A stretch of DNA of 64,000 nucleotides from positions 47,000,042-47,064,041 of the forward strand of contig CM055099.1 in the NCBI GenBank assembly GCA_029204225.1, read 5' to 3'. Both the position numbers and the translations under genes were made by a program. This DNA is from Diphasiastrum complanatum (Eukaryota; Streptophyta; Lycopodiopsida; Lycopodiales; Lycopodiaceae). Positions 22,301-34,300 of the stretch are shown piece by piece; the first letter of the stretch is position 1, and each line of letters starts with the position of its first letter. The notes under the pieces are model-generated. The model was given only the letters and a program-made list of their open reading frames with translations. It searched no databases and had not been told where the DNA came from.

Positions 22301-25300
22301 CCCTATATCTAGCGGACAATTTGTAATGCTTGTTGGTACGCATTATCCTAGAATCCTTCGGGAACACCCAATCCCCCACTTGAAAGTCTCGAGGCAATCT
22401 TTTTAGATTAGCATAATGTCTGTCCCTATCGTGGGCACTTTGGACATTCTCATTTGCTATTTGTAGCATTTCTTGCATATCGTGCAGGAAATCTGTTACT
22501 TTCTGAAACTTGGTCAATCGAGTCCCAACCGCGTGGGCGATCTAGGCTCAAAACCTTACATAAGCATGAATGGGCTATAACCGGTAGCCGAATGCTTACT
22601 ACTCAAGGGCAGATACTTCTCCCAATGAGATTGCCGTCAGGAAACATATGCTCGAAGCATTTGTTCCATCGTTTTTTTGTTCTTTCCGTCTGGCCATCTG
22701 TCTCGGTATGATCAGAAAAACTCAAGCTTAGTGTCGTCTCTAGTTTAGCGAACACGGCCGACCAAAAGTGACCGGTGAACTATGGATTGCGATCGCTCAC
22801 GATGTCACTTGGTAATTAGTAAATCTTAAATATACGGCCAACAATTATTTGAGCTAGATCAGACGCCTTCTTTGTGGTCTTTACTGGAATAAACGTAGCC
22901 AATTTGGTTAAGATGGTCGACCACTACCCCAATTGCGCCATTCTTGTTTCTTCGTCCGCGATAACCCAACCACGAATCTTGCCCTCTCCTATTGATCAAG
23001 TATAACCTAGACTCTGAATTTGATAGAATCTAGGTAGTTAGCAATCACTAGTATCTAAGTAACTTTTGGTTATAGGCCTAGATGGTTTGCAGCCAACTGT
23101 ACCTTTTTCCTAGGATCATCAATTATTAATCACATATATGATTGTAATTTTCCAACGTTTTATGTATGCTCCCCCTAATACGCTATTTTAAATTCTGTCT
23201 ATCTCTATGTCTATCTCTTAGAAGTTTCTATACTCTACTTGTTTGAACCAGGGCCATACAATTGTCAATTATTGATCCTCACATGTCACCACAGGACCAC
23301 TCATTTGGTCACTAAAAACATTAAGAACTTTCTAGATTTTAAATTTGGACCCTTCATTAAGAAAATGTGTCAAAATTTTTTGACGTGCTAATTAAAATGA
23401 GCTTTACCTATTTAATAATAAATATCTAGTAATTGATATCTAACAAAGTGTCTTATAAAAATATTATAAAAGGCCAAATTGCCAACATTTTAAAAATGAT
23501 ATCAGCTCCCTCTTTAATTTTGGTGATTCGGTAATTCCAAGATTGTCTCTGTGTCTTTCAAATGCTCCTCTGTCCAATGCTTCTGTGAACACATCTGCTA
23601 CCATTTCCTTTGTGGGAATAAAACTCGTACTGATTATTTGCTTCTCATGAGATCTCTGATATGGTGATATTTGAGTGCAATGTGTTTTGTTCGTGAGTGA
23701 AACATTGGATCTTCTGTTAGATGTATAGTTAAAGGATTATCCATGAACAAACAGCTTGGTTTGTCTCGATGCAGCCCTAGATGTTCAAGCATGTGCCTAA
23801 GCCATATTCTTTCATTGGCAACTTGGATGCAGCTATATACTCAGCCTCACAAGATGATTGTGCTACTATTGATTGTTTCTTACAGATCCAGCTTATTACT
23901 CCACCTGCAATAGTTGTGCAGCCCCCAGAAATACTCTTTGAATCTTCCTTAAAAGACATCCAGCTGGCATCACTATAGGTCTTCAATTTGAATTCCCCTT
24001 GTCCTGAATAGCATATCCCATAATCTTTAGAGTGTTTCTGGTACTGTAAAATTCTTTTTGCAAGCTTCCAATGCTTGATACCTGGATAGAAACAAAATTG
24101 AGTAAGTTCAAATACAGCAAAAGCTGTATCTGGTCTGGTGCAAACAGCTAAGTACATCAATGATCCTATAAGATTATGGAAAGGGATACCTTTCATTATA
24201 GCCATATCCTCTTCAGTAGTAGGGCAGTCTTCCTTTGATAAAACAGTTCCAGCTGGTAATGGTGTATATTTTCCTTTACAATCTTCCATATGAAAAGTCA
24301 ATAGCTTCTCTATGTGACGTGCTTGATGTATAAAGAGAGTTCCTTCTTTTTTGTCCCTTTCTATTTGGATTCCCAAGTAGTATTTAGCTTCTCCTAAATC
24401 TGAAATCCCAAAATAGAAGCAATATCTTTCTTGTTTTCCTTTAATCACTGTTGCAACCAAACACGTTTGGAAGAGGTTCCAAACGCGTTTCCAAACTTGG
24501 CCGTTTGAAACACGTTTCAAACGGCCAGATTTCAAGGTTTACTTTTTTATTTTTTTCCCCCCAAAAAAGTGCCCACGCCGACCTAAAAAATGGCAAATGT
24601 TTTTTGCTTCTGGGAGCTGCGTGACCTCAAGGCTAAAGGGCCAAATTTTGGTGCTCTCTGATTATGAATACATTGAGGATTTGTTGTCCTAACAACTTGC
24701 AATTGGTTAGTACGTTTTTGATCTAGATTTGTAGGTCTTGTTCTGTGATTTTCTATTGCTAAATGATATCATTGTTATGTATGACTTAGATTCAGTCTTA
24801 GAATGATTCAATTTAGCTAAGTTGCATCACAAAGAAACCTATTTTGTAGTATAACTGCCAATGATCATTTTTTTAGACATACCACTGTAAAAACCTTAAA
24901 TTTTATACTTTAAAAGTGGGTAAAAGGGTTCCAAACGTTTGGATGAATTTTCCAAACGTAAGCGCGTTTCAAACGTTTCACGTTTGGACGTTTCAAACGT
25001 TTGGTTGCAACTATGGAAATTATTAATGAATCATCAATATAAACAGCCACAATAACAATGTCACCATCAATGTCTTTGATGTAAATATTAGAATGTGAAT
25101 GCATAGGAATGAAGCCAAGAAATTTAAATGCTTGGTCTTTCTTTTTATACCTTGCTCTGGCAGACTGTTTTAGACCATAAATACTTCTCTTCATTCTGCA
25201 ACCATAATGAGGAAATCCTTTGATTCAAAACCAGGAGGTTGTTAGGTCTGAAGGGCATGGGGCCCTAGTAGACATTCATAGGTAGGACTATGACCCATGT

Positions 25301-28300
25301 AAAACTTCAAAGAGAGGGCCCTTCCAAGGTACATGGTTAAAAAAACTAGTCATTGATAAACTGCTTTGAGATGTTTTTAGCATTAAACTAACGAATACTC
25401 AATGCAAAGCCTTGGAGTGCTTTGCAATTTGAGTTTTGTTGGCTTAATCAAAAATCATTATGTCGATTTAAAGAAGAAAAGGTTAACAAAAATTGCCGTC
25501 GTTGATGATGTCTGTTCTTGATTGTCCTTGGCTGCACTTCCTCTTAACTATTTACATATTTTTGTAGGTGATTCTTTTTTTCAACAAAGGATACGTATTT
25601 CCTTGGGTACTAATTGTGCTGTTCGTCTAGCAAATTTTCATGTCTTCTCAGTTTGAATTGTTGCAAAGATTCATAGAAGATATGTAGATGACTTATCTGT
25701 TCTGATCTTCCTCATTTTGGTTGTTTTTCATGTAACGTTTTTTGTGGAGGAATCCATCTTACAAACTCATGTGAACTTCATTGTACATCAAGTGGTGATA
25801 AGTGAAATTTTTTGGACCTTTCTATAAGCCAGGCTATAGGATAGGTTTATTGGATGATGTCTTCAATAAAAGATTGCAGCCAAAATACAGTAACGTTAAC
25901 ATAATTCGTATGCCTCGTGTCTCTTCGAATATTCTTAATTTTGTTAAACATGGTGTGATCACTTTTCAATTTGAAAGGACTTTTTGTCTTTGTATTGTTA
26001 GAGATGCTTTTATGTTACTCCATAAGGTGTACTTGTTTAAGAAAATCATGAAAAAGGTTCAAACTATCTTATAGTCTGATGTTTTGTCTTTGATATTTCA
26101 GCTCTTATTATGTTAAAGAAATATAGAATCCAAAAAAATAACGATAAATATTAACCCAAAGAAAGCTAATGGAGGCGTATATTTTTGCATGTTGCTTGCA
26201 CTTGCCTTTGGGCATTGACGAGGTGAGTAGGATGTCGAGGTATAAATGATGAAGCTGATGGTCTAAGACTTTGTGGACTCCTTAAGGTTGAAGATTGTAC
26301 GTCTTCTTTGTTATGTTGGGTATTATGTTCTCATTTGAGATCTTTGTTCAAGTTGCGCCTAGCTGGTTTGTTCTATCTTTAGTGACTCATTTTACCCAAT
26401 AGTCTATTTAGTTAGGTTATGAGTGGTGATAACATGTGAATTTTCCTATTTTTGTATTAGAGGGTAGGTACTTAATTGGATTTACTTTGGTCTTTTGTGC
26501 TGGCCTTTATCATGATCGAGTCGTCTTTGTACAAATGTTTGGGAGCTAATCTGAAAGTATGTTTGTGCATGTGATTTGCACCAACTCCTGAGTATCAATG
26601 AAGTGATTATGCATGTTGTTGCATTAGGTTTGTGCTATGTATGATGTGCTTTGATTGGTTAGGACTTTGTGGCTGGACTTCATAAGGTTGATGACTGCAT
26701 GTTTCCTTTGTTGTGTTGTGTGATTTATAGAAATAAAGATTCAAACACAATCCTTTGAAGCATGGTAGTGGTGATTTCTCATGAGTAATTCTTTCATTTG
26801 ATTACATAAATTCTGACTACTTATTTTGTGAGACCTCAATTTCAAAGGCAAAGACAATTTTGAAATCTTATGAATTACTCTTTTGATCTTCACCTATCTT
26901 TTTGGTGGTCCACTCAAAACTTTCAAGTTATATGAATTTATTTATGAATAGGTATAGAAGTGTGAATGATTTCATTGATGATTGTTTCCTTGATAAGGTA
27001 TATACTCTTGTGTTTTGTCTACAGGTGTAATTCAAGAGATAAATCTAAATCCATGCTTGCTTATTGTTTGCTTTGTCACATGATATTCAGGTACATGTTG
27101 ACAAGAGTTATGCATTTGCAGAATTTTTGACACCCGAGGATGCAACTGCTGCAATTGCATTTGATGGCATTACCTTGCATGGGACAACGTTGAAAATTAG
27201 ACGCCCAAAGGATTTTGTGCATCCAATTGTAAGTCATTAATTCCAGAATATAGTCAGAGTTAATCCTTTCATAGGAGTGTCTTTTGTCTTTATTGCCTAT
27301 GCCATTTGAAAGTGTTGTTCAAGCATGAACGATGAGTCATTTTTGTAGTTTGGCCATGTGTTAGTATCTATGGAGTTTTAAACAAGACATGAATGCTAGT
27401 TAATGCTATCATAAATAATGTGAGTGAATGAAGTAATAGAGAACTTAATTATGTTGTGTGTTTTTGGGAAATTAATGTCTCATAAGGAGTAGATGACACA
27501 TCCCTGATCCTTATGAATTAATTCTATCGTGTATTTATGAGTTAACTTATCGTCAGTATATCGTTATTTGTTTTTGTTTTGACATGGATTTGAGTAACAC
27601 AAATTTAATCGTACATCATCTTCATTGCATTCTAGAATGGAGGGCTGGAGTTTTCATCACCTACAATTGATATGGTGTCCAATGTCGTCGTCAACTCACC
27701 TCATAAAGTAAGTGTGCTCTGATTGTGTTAAGAAGTCTCTGTGATTGTTGCAAAAGGATATATTTATCCAATTGTACTCAAGTTGAAAAACTTGAGTTTT
27801 TTGCACCAGTGTTACGTATAGGAGCTATTTAAATAGAATGAGACAAGTCATTATTTTTGAAATTATGGAGCCCACCCAAAAAGTCGAGGACTATCAATTC
27901 TACTATCCATATGATTACCTGTCATGTGGTTGACTTTCAAGTGGAGTTCTCATCCAAAGAGATTCATTCATAGCAATTTACAGTTTCCATGACTTCCATA
28001 AGATATAAGGCATCTAATATCTAATCAACCCTAGTATAGGTTAATAAGCTCATCGATGTATCTAGAAATGGAAGGTCAATGTTTTAGAGAGACGCTTGTT
28101 GTTAAAGAAAAACATTGATATTTTGTTGTGTAGTATAAACTACCTTTGCTTGACCATAGCTTGTGGATGGGAATTAAAAAAAATTTATTGTTATTGAATA
28201 TTCAAATAAGGCCTTTTGGAGATTTCTCACAAACTACAATGAATTATAAGCTGGTTTTTAGCTCTCTTACAAAGGAGTATTGCCATAGAGTTCTCCTACA

Positions 28301-31300
28301 AAGCTCTCAAGAACCATTGTAATCAACTAACAATTGGAGAGGAGATAAGGTGTTACATACCTATGTAACTAGCAGTACTTCAGACCCCTAATAGTCCATT
28401 TAGTGTTGGGGGCTAAATGGCAAGGTCTCTTAGGATTAAGGGTATGTGCCCTTGGATAAGGGCAGGCAAGTGACTATACCTTAGTTGGAGATATTCTAAC
28501 AACGTGAACCTTGAATAAGGGGTACCCTTAGTATTAAGGGTAGTTGCCTTAGATTAAGGTAGTAGTGTCCTTGGTTAAGGGCAGGTAGGTGTCTATGCCT
28601 TGGATGGAGGTGAGGTGTTGGAAAGTCATTGGATGACTATTTTTCTAAACCTTGGGCCTCAACCTTGAACCATATCACTTTATTGGTCTAGGACCAAAGT
28701 ATACTTGCACAACTTGGGCAATGGGACCTATTAGGAGGGCGCCCTTCTAAAGTGTCCATTGAGTTCCCAACTCCCACAAGAAAGGCATTCAAAGAGTCAT
28801 AGGTTATGGAAGGAGTCTCTTGACATTCCATAAGCCTATGGAGGCTCTTGGAGATTCTTTAACTCCCCTAGGCTTCTCTCTCTCATTGGATGAGCATGGA
28901 ACTCCATAGTGCATTGGAGGGGTCCATGGGCCATCTATATGAGGGTAGTAGGGCGCCCATTGGGAGGGGGGAGATCTCTTTTGTTTGCTTGGCTTATGCT
29001 CTAGTGTTGCTACTAGTGTGTAGAGTGCTTTCTTGTGGTAGTATGCTTGAGGTTTGGATCTTGCTTATGGTATGGGACATAAGTAGGGTTTGGATCTTGA
29101 GTATGCTATGGAGTGTTGTGGTATGCTTGTGATTTGTTTATGGTTAGCCAGCTTGTTATCTATCTTTGTGTTTAAAGAGTAGGGACACAGGTGGAGGAAA
29201 GATCCTTGGAGGCTTGCAGATCCTTACTTGCAAGTGGAGGCATCCTGACTTGGAGTTGGGGAGCATCTTGAAGCTTGCAGGTTGCTTGGAGGACATTTGG
29301 AGGCTCTACCTTGGATTTGGAGGACTTCCTCACCTCTACTTGTAAAAGTGGTATCAGAGCTAGACAAAGGATGGTAACCTTTCTAACCTTCTTCAAGTTC
29401 TATTAAGATCATTAACCAAATTTTTTTGGGGAAGATTATAGGCTTTTCTAGTTGTAGGAAGCTTGTAGTTGAAGTACCCAATGTATCTAGTTCTCTTTGG
29501 AAGAGAGTACTGATGTTTATAGAATTGTTTAGGGGCTGATTTTTGATCATGTTAGAGAAGTTTTAAAGTGGGCTTTGGGTTTTTAAAAGTTTTGAAAAAA
29601 GATTTGTGGGATAAGTAGAGGAAGTCTTCCTCTACATACACAAACTTTTTTTGGCAAAAAGATTGATTCTAGCTATGTGTTTTGATCAAAACTAGTGTTT
29701 TTTTTGCATAAATGAAGTGTTTGAAGTTCTGATTTTCATTTTGAAGTTCTGTTTTTCAGACCTGTAAATCTGAAAATCAGATCTAAAAAGTGAAGTTTTC
29801 GTTCAAACTTCATTAGTTACACCTTTCTATCTCCTAGTTTCATGAAGATGACAATGTAGGAAGGGAATGATAGTGTAACTTTGTGCATAAAACAAGTTTT
29901 GAAATTCTGTTTTTTGTCATTTTGAAGTTCTGATTTTCAGACCTGTAAATCTGAAAATCAGATCTGAAGATTGAAGTTTTCATAAAGCTTCATTAGTTAT
30001 CCATGTCTAGACACTAGTTTCTTGGTTTTTGAAATCTAGAATAGTGAGAAATATGAAAACTTTGGTTGCTTTTGAAATGACAAATGGAATTGGAATGGGA
30101 ATGGGAACTTTATGTAAACATTAGCTTGGATTAGTTAATTGAAGTTTACATAAAGATTTGGTTTTCATTTTTGCTTTTGATTAAGGCAAATGTAGCTTGT
30201 TGTTGTTTTTCTTTTAAGCTTGCAAATAGTAGGCTTGGATTGAGCTTACAAACAATAAGATTGAATGAATAGAAGTAAATGCTTTTTATTTGCATTGGAT
30301 GTAACAATTGAAGCATTTCTATCATTCTAATTTAAGCACTTGTTGTTGTATTTGCATAATAGGAAAACACACAAGCAACTCCAATGGATCAAACCAATGA
30401 AAACCCAACATTTGATCTATCAAACCCATCCAATGTGACACAAGCTCTTGAACTTTTATACCAACAAATTCAAGCCACTAATAAGCAGCTTCTTGAAATT
30501 AATCAAAGAAACCAAGACTTAGAGTCTAGGTTAGTTAATCAGAAGAAGCATGTAGTTCCACCTCCTGTAAAAGTGTTTAAGGGGGAGAAGAAGGATAGGA
30601 ACTTACAAGTGGTAAGTTCTTGGTTGAATGTTTGGAACAAATACTTTGCCATGAACCAATTCCCTGAATCTGAGAAGTTATCCACTGTCACCATGTTCCT
30701 TGAAGGAAGAGCCTTAGTTTGGTGGGATGACTTAGTTGCAAAGGGCAATCAACCTTGTACATGTGATGATTTTTGCAAGCTTTTTAGGGATTATTTTCTA
30801 CCACTCTTAGATGACTATGAACACTTCCAAAAGTTGAGTCATTTAACCATGAATAAAGGTTTGGAACAGTTTATTCAAGATTTTCATGAGTACCTGAATC
30901 CACTTTATAGTGATATTCCGCCTAAGGTACAAATGTTAATGTTTATTGATGGGTTACAGCATAATGAGCAGAAAAAAGGTTTTCAATTTAAGAGGAAGGA
31001 TAGGGAAGTTGTTAATGAAACACATCCCAATTCCAACAATGCTAAGAAAACCAAGAAAAACTTTAAAAACCATCATGGTGGCAATGATAAAGCTGAAGCT
31101 CGTAAAAAGAACCTGTGATTCAAGTGCAATGGCGAGGGTCACCTTGCACGTGATTGCGTCAAAAAACAAGCTTCAACCTCAGGTAATCTATCTCGAAGTA
31201 ATTAGATGGATGTTTGTTTCCTTAGTTCTTTAGTTTTTGGTCCTAATGACCTTATTTGCATTTAAGGTAAAGTTAATGATGAAGTTGTTAATGTTCTTTT

Positions 31301-34300
31301 TGACACGGGATCCTCTCATAACTTTATTAATGTAAATTTGGTGCAGACGCTAAACCTTCCTACCAGAAAAAGTGAGAAAAAATACTGTGTGACAATGGCA
31401 TCGGGAAGTAATTCCGATTTGATGGATTTTATTGTTCCTGATGTAGAATTGCACATTCAGGATTATCATGAAAAACTAGAATTCCATGCTGTTCAATTAG
31501 CTAATGTAGATATTGTTCTTGGGCAACAATGGCATTTTGATAAGAACAAATCATTGAGAATTGATTTTGTTGAGAAATCTTTATCTTTTATGCATGAGAA
31601 TCAATTAAGATCAAGGCTAGTTTAAGTGTTGACACTAAAAATGTTAACCCTTATTTTAAACAGGAACTTAATTCTATTATGAAGAATTTTGATTTTAAAG
31701 TTTATTTATGTTTTCATAATGATATCATTTGCTGCAATGATGAAGAACTTAACATAAATGCCATGAATATACCCAGGGAGAACACTACAGAATTTGAAGC
31801 CTATAATGAACTTAGGCAGGAATTCAATGATGTTTTTTTAGACCTTCCTGTAGGTTTACCACCAGAAAGGACAGTTGATCATAAAATTGACCTAATACCT
31901 GGAGCAATTCCAATCGCACAGCGTCCTTATAGGATGAGTGCATCGGAAGAGGCTGAGGTAAATAGGCAATTACATGATTACCTGAAAAAGGGGTGGGTAC
32001 AATCTAGTAAGTCTCCTTGGGCATCTCCAGTGGTTCTGGTGGCCAAGAAGGATGGGACTATAAGGTTTTGCGTCGACTATAAGAAATTGAACAAGGTAAC
32101 CGTTAAGAATAGATATCCACTGTCGCGGATCGATAATCATATCTGTACATTGCATGCGAAGGTGCGTATTATAGAAAAAATAATATATCTTCACATCTTG
32201 TTTGATAGACTATCTTGGTGGTGCTGGGTACTTTACCAAGATAGATTTAAGATCGGGCTACCATCAGATATGCATTAGGGCAGAAGATATACCAAAAACC
32301 GGGTTTCGAACTTGCTTTGGTCACTACGAATTTTTGGTGTTGCCTTTTGGGTTGACCAATGCACCGACAACTTTCCAACAAATGATGAACGATTTGTTCA
32401 GACCATATTTGGGAAGATTCGTAGTGGTATTCTTAGATGATATCCTAGTGTTCAGTAAGACTTTGGCGGAACATAAAGAGCATCTTAGGATTGTCTTGGA
32501 CATTCTAAGAAGGGAAAAGCTCTTTGCAAAGGAGTCCTACTTGGGGCATAAGATTTCCGAACGGGGTTGGAGATTGAGGCTGATTGTATCCAGAGGGTTA
32601 TTGATTGGCCTATTCTCACCACAGTTCAGAAAATCAAGTCTTTCTTGGGGTTTGTGGGATTTTTCCGTCGGCATATTCCCCAATTTGCTCGATTGACATT
32701 TCCCCTTACCCAGACCTTGAAAGGCTATAAGAAGCTAAGCCGGAGGGCTAAGAGTCCACTAGTGGTGTGGATGGAGGATATGAATCATTGTTTTGAGTTG
32801 CTTAAGAAAAGTGTCACTTTGGCACCAATACTAATCATTGGCGATCCTAATAAGACTTTTGTGGTTAGGATCGATGCCAGTGATTATGCTATTGTAGCTG
32901 TTTTGATGCAGGATGGACATCCTGTGGCTTATGAAAGCAAGAAACTCAATCTTGCTCAGTCTAGGTATTGTACCTATGAGAAGGAACTGTTGCAATTGTT
33001 CATTCTTTGAAAATTTGGCGACATTATTTGTATGGAGCCAGATTTGAAGTTTTGACGGTTCATCAGACTCTTTGATATTTTTGTGATGCTACAGATTTAA
33101 AGGGGAGGCAAGCTAGATGGTCTGAGCTGATGCAAATCTTTGACTTTTCTATACGTTATTGTAAAGGAAGTCAAAATACTCTAGCGGATGCTTTGAGTCG
33201 GTTACCGGTTATTAATCAGTTGTGCTTTACTGTAATAGAACCGGAGTTGTTTCAGTCTCTTCAAGGACTATATGAGTCCGATCCTTTTTTTGGAAAGTAT
33301 TGGCAAGAAGTACTTTCGGGGGTCGATTCAGGTTTGCAAGGTTCCTCGAATCAGGGAAAGACTGAAACGGATTTCCTAATTCGAAACAGGATTTTGTTTC
33401 GTAAAGGAAAGGTATGTGTACCGGAGAATGACACTGTAAGGGCCCAAATCTTGCACGAGTGTCATGATAGTCCATGCGCAGGACATCCGAGTATACAAAG
33501 AACACTTGACTTAGTTCGAAGGCAATTTTGGTGGCCTAAGATGAAAAGTCAAGTAGAGGCCTATGTACTTAAATGTACTAAGTGCCAGTTAAATAAAGCA
33601 GAGAGGCTAAAAGCTAGTAGCCTATTACATCCTTTAGATATTCCTACCGGAAAGTGGGAAAGTATATCTATGGATTTTGTGGTTGGGCTTCCACGTACAG
33701 GGAAGTGCCACGATTCGGTTCAGGTCATTGTTGACAGACTTACGAAGTTTGCTCAATTTATCCCAACGAAAACTACTGTTAAAGCTTCAGAACTAGCTTA
33801 ATTGTTTGTTGAGAAGCTTTTTCGACTGTACGGGCTGCCTTGCGATATTGTTAGTGACCGTGACTCAAAATTCACTGGGAATTTTTGGCAAGCAGTATTT
33901 GAAAAGTTGGAAACAACTTTAAGTTTGAGTTCTACAGATCATCCGGAATCAGACGGTCAAACGGAAAGGACCAATCAGACGATGAAGGATATGCTTCGAG
34001 CATATGTGGGCCATCGGCAGTCTGATTGGGAACAGTACCTTTCCACTGTTGGAATTTGCATATAACAGTGCAAAACATTCAGCGACCGGATTCAGCCCTT
34101 TCATGCTTATGTATGGTTTTCAACCTCGATCACCAATTAGTGTTGGCATGAAAAATCTACGGGAGCAAGCCGCAGCTGATTTCCTTGCGGATATGCAAGA
34201 AATGTTACAGCTGGCTAAAGATAGCATAAGAAGTGCCCAAGACAGGGCAAGGCACTATGCTGATCTATCTCGGAAGCACAAGGTATTCATGGTCAACGAC

